Positions 1 through 8,366 of a DNA stretch of 64,000 bases are shown piece after piece. Below the pieces are notes generated by a model. The model was not told where the DNA came from, made no database searches, and saw only the letters and a program-made list of their open reading frames with translations. Origin of the DNA: Burkholderia sp. BCC1644 (GTDB lineage Bacteria; Pseudomonadota; Gammaproteobacteria; Burkholderiales; Burkholderiaceae); NCBI RefSeq assembly GCF_902833225.1, contig NZ_CADFEI010000020.1, forward strand, positions 97,537-161,536, written 5' to 3'. Numbering within the stretch: the stretch's first letter is position 1; the number at the start of each line of letters is the position of its first letter. The translations under genes and the position numbers were made by a program.

Positions 1-244
1 CGCGGCGAGCGGATTTTGCACGCCGGCCGCTCGTCCGACGTCCGCCGCCAACCCGAGCGCATCCCCCCGCCGCTACCGAGCGCGCACCGCCGCCGGAATC
101 GCGCCGCGCCATAGCCGGCGGGCCGCCGCGCGCTGCGCCACCTCGCGCCGCCGGTGTTCCGGCCCGCCCAAAAACCCGATGCTGCGCTGCGCCACTCCTG
201 TACAATTCGCCGTGTTTCAACCGTTCCCAGCCAGAGCCGCCGCC
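1..244. other. Non-coding stretch upstream of argB
   Basis: No convincing gene is seen here; the reading frames that cross it are out-of-frame readings of argB and its downstream neighbour. A TACAAT hexamer at 201-206 is a plausible -10 box for argB, but no good -35 box sits at the right distance, so the promoter call is weak. Confidence 0.4.
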
Positions 245-1144
245 ATGTCCGAGCCCATCGACCTCTCGCAGATCGCCCCCACGCTGAAAGCAGAAATCCT
301 CGCCGAGGCGCTGCCGTACATCCGCCGTTACCACGGCAAGACCGTGGTCATCAAATACGGCGGCAACGCGATGACGGAAGAACGGCTCAAGCAGGGCTTC
401 GCGCGCGACGTGATCCTGCTGAAACTGGTCGGCATCAACCCGGTGATCGTCCACGGCGGCGGCCCGCAGATCGACCAGGCGCTGAAGAAGATCGGCAAGG
501 CCGGCACCTTCATCCAGGGCATGCGCGTCACCGACGAAGAGACGATGGAAGTCGTCGAGTGGGTGCTGGGCGGCGAAGTGCAGCAGGACATCGTCACGCT
601 GATCAACCACTTCGGCGGCCACGCGGTGGGCCTGACGGGCAAGGACGGCGGCCTGATCCACGCACGCAAGCTGCTGATGCCGGACCGCGACAACCCGGGC
701 CAGTACATCGACATCGGCCAGGTCGGCGAAGTCGAGGCGATCAACCCGGCGGTCGTGAAGGCGCTGCAGGACGACGCGTTCATCCCGGTGATCTCGCCGA
801 TCGGCTTCGGCGAAGACGGCCTCTCGTACAACATCAACGCAGACCTCGTCGCGGGCAAGCTCGCGACCGTGCTGAACGCCGAGAAGCTGCTGATGATGAC
901 CAACATCCCCGGCGTGATGGACAAGGACGGCAACCTGCTGACCGATCTGTCCGCGCGCGAGATCGACGCGCTGTTCGAGGACGGCACGATCTCCGGCGGC
1001 ATGCTGCCGAAGATCTCGTCGGCGCTCGACGCCGCGAAGAGCGGCGTGAAGTCGGTGCACATCGTCGACGGCCGGATCGAGCATTCGGTGCTGCTGGAAA
1101 TCCTGACCGAGCAGCCGTTCGGCACGATGATCCGCTCGCATTGA
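245..1144 (+). CDS. argB: Acetylglutamate kinase ArgB
   Basis: Phosphorylates N-acetyl-L-glutamate with ATP, the second step of arginine biosynthesis in the cytoplasm. The 299-residue protein has the amino-acid kinase signature: KYGGNAM near the N-terminus and the glycine-rich GGGPQID loop. The C-terminal half has the expected nucleotide-binding segments. The start chosen is the ATG giving MSEPIDLSQ, which matches the family N-terminus; an upstream in-frame ATG at 179 would add 22 unlikely residues. No strong Shine-Dalgarno is visible. The stop overlaps the TTG start of the next gene by 4 nt, suggesting translational coupling. Confidence 0.96.
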   Translation: MSEPIDLSQIAPTLKAEILAEALPYIRRYHGKTVVIKYGGNAMTEERLKQGFARDVILLKLVGINPVIVHGGGPQIDQALKKIGKAGTFIQGMRVTDEETMEVVEWVLGGEVQQDIVTLINHFGGHAVGLTGKDGGLIHARKLLMPDRDNPGQYIDIGQVGEVEAINPAVVKALQDDAFIPVISPIGFGEDGLSYNINADLVAGKLATVLNAEKLLMMTNIPGVMDKDGNLLTDLSAREIDALFEDGTISGGMLPKISSALDAAKSGVKSVHIVDGRIEHSVLLEILTEQPFGTMIRSH

Positions 1145-1932
1145 GCGCACGCCGCAAAACCACCCGTCCCGATCTGCCGGCGCCGCTACGACGCCGGCGC
1201 ATTTCGCGCAGCCGGCCGCGCGCCGGCTCGCCCGTGTGGCTGTTCGATCTCGACAACACGCTGCACCACGCATCGCACGCGATCTTTCCCGAGATCAACC
1301 GTGCGATGACGCAATACATCATCGACACGCTGCAGGTCAAGCGAGCCGAAGCCGACCGCCTGCGCACCGGCTACACCGAGCGCTACGGCGCCGCGCTGCT
1401 CGGCCTCACGCGCCACCATCCGATCGACCCGCACGACTTCCTGCGCGTGGTCCACACGTTTTCCGACCTGCCCGCCATGATCCGCGCCGAGCGCGGCCTC
1501 GCGCGCATCGTCGCCGCGCTGCCGGGCCGCAAGCTGATCCTGACCAACGCGCCGGAGAACTATGCGCGCGCGGTGCTGCGCGAGCTGCGCATCGAGCGGC
1601 TGTTCGAGCGCGTGATCGCGATCGAGCACATGCGCGACCGTCGCACGTGGCGTGCGAAGCCCGATCACACGATGCTGCGCCGGACGCTGCGCGCCGCGCA
1701 TGCACGCCTGTCCGACGCGATCCTCGTCGAAGATACGCGCGGCCACCTGAAGCGCTACAAGCGTCTCGGCATCGGCACGGTATGGATCACCGGCCACTTG
1801 CCGGGCCATCTGCCGGTTACCGGGCGTCCCCACTATGTCGACCAGCGCATTCGTTCGCTAAAATCGCTTCGACTGGGCACACGATCGGGGCGACAAAAAT
1901 GCAGCCGACTTACCCGCAAGACCAAGCCGTAA
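1141..1932 (+). CDS. HAD-family pyrimidine 5'-nucleotidase
   Basis: A 263-residue haloacid dehalogenase superfamily hydrolase. It carries motif I as FDLDNTLH (Asp nucleophile plus general acid), motif II as LILTN, and motif IV around LVEDTRGHL. This pattern matches the SDT1/YjjG-like pyrimidine 5'-nucleotidase family, which dephosphorylates pyrimidine nucleoside monophosphates; the exact substrate is inferred. The start is taken as TTG at 1141, overlapping the argB stop as TTGA, because no ATG lies between that stop and motif I. The 3' end overlaps slmA by 34 nt, so the three genes probably form one transcript. Confidence 0.85.
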   Translation: MSARRKTTRPDLPAPLRRRRISRSRPRAGSPVWLFDLDNTLHHASHAIFPEINRAMTQYIIDTLQVKRAEADRLRTGYTERYGAALLGLTRHHPIDPHDFLRVVHTFSDLPAMIRAERGLARIVAALPGRKLILTNAPENYARAVLRELRIERLFERVIAIEHMRDRRTWRAKPDHTMLRRTLRAAHARLSDAILVEDTRGHLKRYKRLGIGTVWITGHLPGHLPVTGRPHYVDQRIRSLKSLRLGTRSGRQKCSRLTRKTKP

Positions 1933-2564
1933 CGGAAAGCCAGGCCACACCCTCCCGCCCGCGCCCGAAGCCGGGCGAGCGCCGCGTCATGATCCTGCAG
2001 ACGCTCGCGGCGATGCTCGAAACGCCGAAACCCGAGAAAATCACGACGGCCGCGCTCGCGGCCCGGCTCGAGGTATCGGAAGCCGCACTGTACCGGCACT
2101 TCACCAGCAAGGCGAAAATGTACGAAGGGCTGATCGAGTTCATCGAGCAGGCACTGTTCGGACTCGTCAACCAGATCGTCGCGAAAGAGCCGAACGGCGT
2201 GCTGCAGGCACGCACGATCGCGCTGACGATGCTCAATTTCGCCGCGAAGAACCCGGGGATGACGCGCGTGCTGACCGGCGAGGCGCTGGTCGGCGAGGAC
2301 GAGCGGCTCACCGAGCGCGTGAACCAGCTGCTCGACCGCATCGAGGCGACCGTCAAGCAGTGCCTGCGGGTCGCGCGTACGGAGGCGAATGCGCCGCAGG
2401 ACGGCGCGACGCCGTTCGTCCTGCCGGCCGACTACGATCCTGCGGCGCGCGCGAGCCTGCTCGTCAGCTATGTGATCGGCCGGTGGCACCGCTTCGCGAA
2501 AGGCGGATTCCAGAAACCGCCGGGCGAGCAGGCCGATGCGCATCTGCGGCTGATCCTGCAGTGA
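1899..2564 (+). CDS. slmA: Nucleoid occlusion factor SlmA (TetR fold)
   Basis: A 221-residue TetR-family DNA-binding protein. The N-terminal helix-turn-helix (ITTAALAARLEVSEAALYRHF, about residues 48-68, with the tyrosine-containing recognition helix) and the C-terminal dimerization region resemble SlmA. SlmA binds sites on the nucleoid and blocks FtsZ assembly over unsegregated DNA. The start ATG at 1899 lies inside the end of the nucleotidase gene. The position right after argB and the nucleotidase is typical of Burkholderia and supports the name over a generic TetR regulator. Confidence 0.85.
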   Translation: MQPTYPQDQAVTESQATPSRPRPKPGERRVMILQTLAAMLETPKPEKITTAALAARLEVSEAALYRHFTSKAKMYEGLIEFIEQALFGLVNQIVAKEPNGVLQARTIALTMLNFAAKNPGMTRVLTGEALVGEDERLTERVNQLLDRIEATVKQCLRVARTEANAPQDGATPFVLPADYDPAARASLLVSYVIGRWHRFAKGGFQKPPGEQADAHLRLILQ

Positions 2565-2621
2565 TGCGGCGCTGACGGCATGCCGCGCCACGCGCCGGAA
2601 TCCGCCTCCCGCAATTTCCGC

Positions 2622-2627
2622 TATACT
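2622..2627 (+). promoter_or_regulatory. Candidate -10 box for the metX leader
   Basis: TATACT lies about 210 nt upstream of the metX start and just upstream of a strongly structured leader. No good -35 hexamer is seen, so the call is tentative. A transcript starting near 2634 would include the hairpin 2637-2655 and the riboswitch-like fold that follows. Confidence 0.4.
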
Positions 2628-2663
2628 TTGCCGACTTGCCGCCCCCGTGGCGGCAGGCCGGAA

Positions 2664-2761
2664 GCGCGCCGATTTGCTGACTCGATTGCGGGCGCGCGAA
2701 CCGGCCGGGGCGTTGATCGTGTCTTTGTCCCGGCGGTTCACTACAAATGCGGCTAAAGAGG
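2664..2761 (+). ncRNA. SAM-II (SAM-alpha) riboswitch upstream of metX
   Basis: The elements of a SAM-II aptamer occur in order. P1 5' strand is GCGCGCC (2664-2670), immediately followed by the conserved GATTTG (2671-2676). A loop ends in ATTGC (2685-2689), and the P1 3' strand is GGCGCGC (2691-2697). A hairpin insert follows (GAACC-G-GCCGGG with CCCGGC-GGTTC, 2698-2739). The 3' segment is ACAAATGCGGCTAAAGAGG (2743-2761), containing the conserved GCTAAAG. SAM-II riboswitches repress metA/metX/metZ-type genes when S-adenosylmethionine is abundant, and the gene downstream is metX. The fold was recognised by eye; a covariance-model search was not possible. Confidence 0.75.
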
Positions 2762-2834
2762 TCGTCAGCCGCGCACCTCCGACTCCGCGCCTCGCCGACA
2801 CCATTTAGCCGCCCAGTCATAAGGCATAAGGCGG
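2749..2834 (+). promoter_or_regulatory. Candidate distal expression platform of the metX leader
   Basis: The aptamer 3' strand GCGGCTAAA (2749-2757) is perfectly complementary to TTTAGCCGC (2804-2812). The same downstream segment carries CCGCC (2809-2813), complementary to GGCGG (2830-2834), which forms part of the metX Shine-Dalgarno (AAGGCGG, 2828-2834). Pairing is mutually exclusive. Without ligand, the first helix can form and free the ribosome site; with ligand, GGCTAAAG is held in the aptamer pseudoknot and CCGCC is free to mask it. A local alternative partner AGCCGC lies at 2767-2772. The mechanism is inference. Confidence 0.5.
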
Positions 2835-2839
2835 AACGA

Positions 2840-3985
2840 ATGGAATCGATCGGCATCGTCGCTCCACAGACCATGCACTTCGCCGAACCGCTGCGCTTGC
2901 AAAGCGGCAGCGTCATCGGCAACTATCAGCTCGTCGTCGAGACGTACGGCGAACTCAACGCCGCGCGCTCGAACGCGGTGCTCGTCTGCCACGCGCTCAA
3001 CGCATCGCACCACGTCGCCGGCGTCTACGCGGACGATCCGCGCAGCACCGGCTGGTGGGACAACATGGTCGGCCCCGGCAAGCCGCTCGACACCAACCGT
3101 TTCTTCGTGATCGGCGTGAACAATCTCGGCTCGTGTTTCGGCTCGACCGGCCCGATGAGCGTCGATCCGTCGACCGGCAAGCCGTACGGTGCGCGCTACC
3201 CGGTCGTCACGGTCGAGGACTGGGTGCACGCGCAGGCGCGCGTCGCCGACGCGTTCGGCATCGAGCGCTTCGCCGCGGTGATGGGCGGCAGCCTCGGCGG
3301 CATGCAGGCGCTCGCGTGGAGCCTGATGTATCCGGAGCGCGTCGCGCACTGCATCGACATCGCGTCGACGCCGAAGCTGTCCGCGCAAAACATCGCGTTC
3401 AACGAGGTCGCGCGCTCGGCGATCCTGTCCGATCCCGACTTCCACGGCGGCGACTACTATGCGCACGGCGTGAAGCCGAAGCGCGGCCTGCGCGTCGCGC
3501 GGATGATCGGCCACATCACGTACCTGTCCGACGACGACATGGCCGAGAAATTCGGCCGCGCGCTGCGCCGCGCCGACGGTGCGCTCGACGCGTACAACTT
3601 CAGCTTCGACGTCGAATTCGAGGTCGAGTCGTACCTGCGCTACCAGGGCGACAAGTTCGCCGACTACTTCGATGCGAACACGTACCTGCTGATCACGCGC
3701 GCGCTCGACTACTTCGACCCGGCGAAGGCGTTCGACGGCAACCTGACGGCCGCGCTCGCGCACACGCAGGCGAAGTACCTGATCGCGAGCTTCTCGACCG
3801 ACTGGCGTTTCGCGCCCGCACGCTCGCGCGAGATCGTGAAGGCGCTGCTCGACAACAAGCGCACGGTCAGCTACGCGGAAATCGACGCACCGCACGGCCA
3901 CGACGCGTTCCTGCTCGACGACGCGCGCTATCACAACCTGATCCGCGCGTATTACGAACGAATCGCCAACGAGGTGGGCGCATGA
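2840..3985 (+). CDS. metX: Homoserine O-acetyl/succinyltransferase MetX
   Basis: An alpha/beta-hydrolase-fold acyltransferase of 381 residues that activates homoserine for methionine synthesis. The nucleophile elbow GGSLGGMQALAW contains the catalytic Ser. The acid and base are in SFSTDWRFAP and DAPHGHDAFLLDD. Whether it uses acetyl- or succinyl-CoA cannot be read safely from the sequence. The start ATG at 2840 follows AAGGCGG. The gene overlaps metW by 4 nt (ATGA). Its long leader carries a SAM-II-like riboswitch, consistent with feedback control by S-adenosylmethionine. Confidence 0.94.
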   Translation: MESIGIVAPQTMHFAEPLRLQSGSVIGNYQLVVETYGELNAARSNAVLVCHALNASHHVAGVYADDPRSTGWWDNMVGPGKPLDTNRFFVIGVNNLGSCFGSTGPMSVDPSTGKPYGARYPVVTVEDWVHAQARVADAFGIERFAAVMGGSLGGMQALAWSLMYPERVAHCIDIASTPKLSAQNIAFNEVARSAILSDPDFHGGDYYAHGVKPKRGLRVARMIGHITYLSDDDMAEKFGRALRRADGALDAYNFSFDVEFEVESYLRYQGDKFADYFDANTYLLITRALDYFDPAKAFDGNLTAALAHTQAKYLIASFSTDWRFAPARSREIVKALLDNKRTVSYAEIDAPHGHDAFLLDDARYHNLIRAYYERIANEVGA

Positions 3986-4590
3986 ACCAGCAAGCGCTGA
4001 ATTCCCTGTCCGCGCGCGCGGACTTCCGCACGATCGCACGCTGGGTCGAGCCGCGCTCGACCGTGCTCGACCTGGGCTGCGGCGACGGCTCGCTGCTCGC
4101 GCTGCTGATGGAAGAGCTGGACGTCACCGGTTACGGCATCGAACTGAACGACGCGGGCGTGCTCGCGAGCGCGAAGAACGGCATCAACGTGATCCAGCAG
4201 AATCTCGAGGACGGCCTGCGGCTGTTCGAGGACCACAGCTTCGACATCGCGATCCTGTCGCAAACCTTGCAGACGATCCACCAGACGGCCGCGATCCTGC
4301 GCGAAACGGCGCGCGTCGGCCGCGAGTGCATCGTGTCGTTCCCGAACTTCGGTTACTGGTCGCACCGGCTGTCGGTGCTGCACGGCCGGATGCCCGTGTC
4401 GAAATCGCTGCCGTACCAGTGGCACAACACGCCGAACGTGCGGGTACTGACGATCGAGGATTTCGAGGCGCTCGCGCCCGAAGTCGGCGTCACGATCCTC
4501 GACCGCGTCGTGCTGCACGAAGGCCAGCCGATTCGATGGGGAGCGAACTGGCGTGGTAGTCTTGCTGTCTATCGCGTCAAGCGCAGCTGA
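3982..4590 (+). CDS. metW: Methionine biosynthesis protein MetW
   Basis: A 202-residue class I methyltransferase-fold protein with the SAM-binding motif VLDLGCGDGSLL (about residues 28-39) and the GIELNDAG acidic segment. MetW is encoded next to metX in many proteobacteria and is needed for methionine synthesis, where it is thought to assist or activate MetX. The start overlaps the metX stop as ATGA, so the pair is translationally coupled and shares the upstream riboswitch. Confidence 0.93.
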   Translation: MNQQALNSLSARADFRTIARWVEPRSTVLDLGCGDGSLLALLMEELDVTGYGIELNDAGVLASAKNGINVIQQNLEDGLRLFEDHSFDIAILSQTLQTIHQTAAILRETARVGRECIVSFPNFGYWSHRLSVLHGRMPVSKSLPYQWHNTPNVRVLTIEDFEALAPEVGVTILDRVVLHEGQPIRWGANWRGSLAVYRVKRS

Positions 4591-4709
4591 GCCGGGGGGC
4601 CGTTGACGGACGCCGACGGCCCGCACGCACGTGCGGCCGCGCTCCTGTGCTACCCGCGCCGCCGCCTGCGCTGCCGCCGCAATCAGTCAACGCTACCCAG
4701 TTCCAGTCC

Positions 4710-6131
4710 ATGTCGAAAACGCCACACGAGGCGCCCGCACTCACCGCTCACGAGGAGCACCCCGGCTGGCGAGCCTATCTGAACACGCACATGCTGATCT
4801 GCGTGTTCCTGGGATTCACGTCGGGCCTGCCGCTGTTCACGCTCGTCTACCTCGTGCAGGCATGGCTGCGCTCCGAAGGCGTGAACCTGAAGGAAATCGG
4901 CCTGTTCGCGCTGATCCAGTTCCCGTATACGTGGAAGTTCCTGTGGGCGCCGCTGATGGACCGCTACATCCCGCGCCTGCCCGGCTGGCGGCCGGGCCGC
5001 CGGCGCGGCTGGATGCTGCTCACGCAGGTGCTGGTCGCGGGCGCGATCGCCGCGCTCGGCTTCGTGTCGCCGCGCGACTCGATCTGGACGGTGGCCGCGC
5101 TCACGACGCTCGTCGCGTTCTTCGGCGCGAGCTCCGACATCGTGATCGACGCGTATCGCCGCGAACTGCTGCGCGACACCGAGCAGGGCCTCGGCAACGC
5201 GGTGCACGTGAATGCGTACAAGCTCGCCGCACTGATTCCCGGCTCGCTGGCGCTGATCCTGTCCGACCACATGCCGTGGGACGCCGTGTTCGCGCTCACC
5301 GGCGCGTTCATGCTGCCGGGCATCCTGATGACGCTGCTGGTGCGCGAGCCCGAAGTGGTCGGCGCGCCGCCGCGCAACCTGCGCGACGCCATCGTGCTGC
5401 CGTTCCGCGAATTCATTCAGCGCGACGGCTGGGCCGGTGCGCTGCTCGTCATCGCGTTCATCTTCCTGTTCAAGATCGGCGACACGATGGCGACCACGCT
5501 GTCAACGTCGTTCTTCCTCGACATCGGCTTCTCGCGCACCGAGATCGGCATCGTCGCGAAAACCACCGCGCTCGTCGCGAGCGTCGCCGGCGGCATCATC
5601 GGCGGCATCTGGCTCGTGAAGATCGGCATCGGCCGCGGGCTGTGGGTCTTCGGCGCGCTGCAGATGGTGTCGACGCTCGGCTTCGCGTGGCTTGCGCACG
5701 TCGGCCCCAGCTCGCCGGTGCTCGCGATGCTCTACGAATTCACGGTCACGGCAAGCCACGCGCTCGCGTCGTTCCTGTCGATCTTCGGCTTCGAGGTCAC
5801 GCCGCATCTGAGCCCGATGACCGTCGCGCTCGCGCTGGTCTATGGCTTCGAAACCTTCACGACCGGCCTGACGATGGCCGCGTTCGTCGCGTACATCGCC
5901 AGCACGACCGACCCGCGCTATACGGCCACGCAGTTCGCGCTGTTCACGAGCCTCGCGTCGGTGCCGCGCACGCTCGCGTCGGCCGCGAGCGGCTTCATCG
6001 TCGCGAAGATCGGCTGGTTCGACTACTTCATCGTGTGTACCGCGCTCGCGATTCCCGGCATGCTGCTGCTGTTCAAGATCGCGCCGTGGAACGGCACCGC
6101 ACGCAACGGCGAGGCCAGCCGTGCGCAGTAG
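4710..6131 (+). CDS. ampG: Muropeptide permease AmpG (MFS)
   Basis: A 473-residue inner-membrane major facilitator protein that imports GlcNAc-anhydroMurNAc peptides released during peptidoglycan turnover. In many bacteria this controls AmpR-dependent beta-lactamase induction. The AmpG-like N-terminal segment FLGFTSGLPLFTLVYLVQAW is followed by about a dozen hydrophobic helices and the FLWAPLMDRY motif. The start ATG at 4710 is chosen over one at 4647, which would prepend a proline-rich stretch untypical of the family. It overlaps the next gene by 11 nt. Confidence 0.9.
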   Translation: MSKTPHEAPALTAHEEHPGWRAYLNTHMLICVFLGFTSGLPLFTLVYLVQAWLRSEGVNLKEIGLFALIQFPYTWKFLWAPLMDRYIPRLPGWRPGRRRGWMLLTQVLVAGAIAALGFVSPRDSIWTVAALTTLVAFFGASSDIVIDAYRRELLRDTEQGLGNAVHVNAYKLAALIPGSLALILSDHMPWDAVFALTGAFMLPGILMTLLVREPEVVGAPPRNLRDAIVLPFREFIQRDGWAGALLVIAFIFLFKIGDTMATTLSTSFFLDIGFSRTEIGIVAKTTALVASVAGGIIGGIWLVKIGIGRGLWVFGALQMVSTLGFAWLAHVGPSSPVLAMLYEFTVTASHALASFLSIFGFEVTPHLSPMTVALALVYGFETFTTGLTMAAFVAYIASTTDPRYTATQFALFTSLASVPRTLASAASGFIVAKIGWFDYFIVCTALAIPGMLLLFKIAPWNGTARNGEASRAQ

Positions 6132-7185
6132 CCGCCTGCGCCGCGTCGCGCGCGTTGCGGCCTCGCTGGGCATCGGCGCCGCGGCACTCGCCGCGACGTT
6201 CGCGCACGCGTCCGACACCGCCGCGACGGCGGCGGGCTCAGCGCCAGCCGCCACGCCCGCTACCGCGCCCGCGCCTTCGGCTTCCACCGCACCCGTCGCG
6301 CCGTCCGCCGCCGAAGCCGCCCAGCCGACCGGCGCAGCCGTGCCGGCGAAGGCGTATGCGCAGACGCCGCAACAGCAGGTCCGCTACGGCAACGCAATCG
6401 CGTTCCGCACGCTGATCCCGTCGCCGCTGCTCGAGCAGCTCACCGCGAACGAATACACGCAGATCGTGCAGGCGGCCGCCGACAGCAACCGGTTGCTGCC
6501 GGCGAACCAGCCGCGCGTGAAGCGCCTGCGCGCGATCGTCGCGAAGCTCGCGCCGTATTCGGTGAAGTGGAACGATCGCGTGAAGAGCTGGACGTGGGAC
6601 GTCAACGCGATCCGCTCGCGCGACATCCGCCTGACCTGCCTGCCGGGCGGCAAGGTGCTCGTGTATGGCGGCATGCTCGACCGCGTCCGCCTGAACGACG
6701 ACGAGCTCGGCGTGCTGCTCGCGCACGGCATCGCGCACGCGCTGCGCGAACACGCGCGCAGCAACTTCAGCGCGACGTCGCAGACGTCGCTGCGTGCGGC
6801 CGCGCTGCCGCCGCTGTTCGGCGTCGGCGATCCGCTGCCGCAGGCGCTGAATCTCGGCGAGCGCCTGCAATCGCTTCACTACGAGCCGACCGACGAGACC
6901 GAAGCCGACGTGATCGGCGGCGACATCGCCGCACGCGCGGGCTTCGATCCGCGCGCGGCCATCACGCTGTGGGACAAGCTCGCGGTCGCGACACGCGCGA
7001 ACAAGGCGACGGGCTTCATCTACACGCACCCGTACAGCACCGCGCGACGCCAGGATCTGCTGAACCGGCTGCCCGACCTGATTCCGCTGTATGCAAAGGC
7101 GATCGGCAAGCGTGTCGACTCGCTGCCCGACTATGCGGGCATCAGCGCGCAGCGGCGCAAAGTCGTCCGGCGCGCCGCCGGGTGA
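6121..7185 (+). CDS. M48-like peptidase homologue with altered HEXXH
   Basis: A 354-residue exported protein starting at GTG. An N-terminal signal-like segment is followed by an Ala/Pro/Thr-rich linker (about residues 35-85), then a domain resembling periplasmic M48 metallopeptidases (LoiP/YcaL type). The zinc motif reads HGIAH (codons near 6724-6738) instead of HEXXH: both His are kept but the catalytic Glu is Gly. The downstream ETEAD segment carrying the third ligand is retained. It may therefore bind zinc without normal catalysis. It overlaps ampG by 11 nt, suggesting an envelope-related operon. Confidence 0.8.
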   Translation: MRSSRLRRVARVAASLGIGAAALAATFAHASDTAATAAGSAPAATPATAPAPSASTAPVAPSAAEAAQPTGAAVPAKAYAQTPQQQVRYGNAIAFRTLIPSPLLEQLTANEYTQIVQAAADSNRLLPANQPRVKRLRAIVAKLAPYSVKWNDRVKSWTWDVNAIRSRDIRLTCLPGGKVLVYGGMLDRVRLNDDELGVLLAHGIAHALREHARSNFSATSQTSLRAAALPPLFGVGDPLPQALNLGERLQSLHYEPTDETEADVIGGDIAARAGFDPRAAITLWDKLAVATRANKATGFIYTHPYSTARRQDLLNRLPDLIPLYAKAIGKRVDSLPDYAGISAQRRKVVRRAAG

Positions 7186-7194
7186 CGCCGGGCG

Positions 7195-8139
7195 CTACGC
7201 GTCCACGTCGGCCGCGACCGGGCGGACACCGCTTTCACGCATCCAGCGCACCTCGTCACCGGGGCTGCGGCCGAACAGCCGCTTGAACTCGCGGCTGAAC
7301 TGCGATGCGCTCGCGTAGCCGACGCGCGCGGCCGCCGTGCCGGCGCCGACACCGTCCTGCACCATCATCAGCCGCGCCTGGTGTAGCCGCGCGGCCTTCA
7401 CGTACTGCATCGGCGACGTTGCCGTCACGTGCTTGAACTGCGCGTGGAACACCGCGAGGCTCATCCCGGCTTCGCGCGCGAGCGTCTCGACATCGAGGTC
7501 GGCCGTCAGCTCCGCATGGATGCGCCGCAGCGCCTTCGCGATGCGGCCGAAGCGATGCTGCTGCACGAGCGCCGCGCGCATCGCGTCGCCCTGCTCGCCC
7601 GTCAGCACGCGATACGCGATCTCGCGCATGATCGCGGGCCCCAGCACGCGCGTGTCGTGCGGCGACGCGAGCGTTTCGAGCAGCCGCACGACCGCGTCGG
7701 CCAGCGGCGCGTCGAGCGGCGTCGAATAGACACCGAGCGGTTCGCTGACGGCCGCGCCGAGCGTCTCGTCGAGCAGGATCGCCAGTTCGGCGATCACCGC
7801 GAGGTCGACGCGGATCGAGATCGCGAGAAACGGCTCGTCCATGCTCGCGAACGTCTCGCACTCGAACGGCAGCGGCACCGACAGCACCAGGTACTGCTGC
7901 GCGTCGTACACGAACGAGCGGCCGCCGAGGTAACCGAGCTTGCGCCCCTGGCACACGACGATGATGCTCGGTTCGTACAGCACGGGCATGCGTGGCGCGG
8001 GACGGCTCACGCGAAAGAGGCGCACGCCGTCGAGCGCCGCGAACGTGTCGCCTTCGTTCGGCGCGAGGCGCGTGTGCAACTCGATCATGCGGCGCTGCAC
8101 ACGGTCGCCCGCATCGGCAAAAAGGGGCTGGACGCTCAT
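7195..8139 (-). CDS. AraC-family transcriptional regulator
   Basis: A 314-residue regulator with an N-terminal AraC-type ligand-binding domain (VLYEPSIIVVCQGRK segment) and a C-terminal double helix-turn-helix. The latter includes VETLAREAGMSLAVFHAQFK and ARVGYASASQFSREFKRLFG. The ATG at 8139 is chosen; further upstream in-frame sequence lacks family similarity. It is divergent from the alcohol dehydrogenase gene across a 227-bp intergenic region, so it probably regulates that gene, as such pairs often do. The inducer is unknown. Confidence 0.88.
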   Translation of the reverse strand: MSVQPLFADAGDRVQRRMIELHTRLAPNEGDTFAALDGVRLFRVSRPAPRMPVLYEPSIIVVCQGRKLGYLGGRSFVYDAQQYLVLSVPLPFECETFASMDEPFLAISIRVDLAVIAELAILLDETLGAAVSEPLGVYSTPLDAPLADAVVRLLETLASPHDTRVLGPAIMREIAYRVLTGEQGDAMRAALVQQHRFGRIAKALRRIHAELTADLDVETLAREAGMSLAVFHAQFKHVTATSPMQYVKAARLHQARLMMVQDGVGAGTAAARVGYASASQFSREFKRLFGRSPGDEVRWMRESGVRPVAADVDA

Positions 8140-8366
8140 CGGCGTGGTCCTGTCCGGCAAGAGAATCTGGCTCGCAATGTAGCACCTTGCACGCGTTTTA
8201 ACGGCAGTTCGCGCGCAGTTCAAGAGGAATAGGCAAATCTTCCAGACCTTCGTGTATTTCGCCGCGGCGCCGCGCTCCGTACGATGACGTCCTGCCTCGC
8301 CGCATCGCCACATGATGCGACGGCAGTCTGATTCGCCGGATCCGTTCCGGACAAGGAGCCCATCGC

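Noticed and set aside
154..1140. Long open frame running through argB in another frame
   Set aside because: It is Arg/Pro-rich shadow sequence of argB; only the part after 1141 has a real family signature (HAD nucleotidase).
2749..2772. Simple local hairpin GCGGCT/AGCCGC before metX as a plain terminator
   Set aside because: No T-run follows, and the same strand fits the conserved 3' part of a SAM-II aptamer and a better distal partner at 2804-2812.
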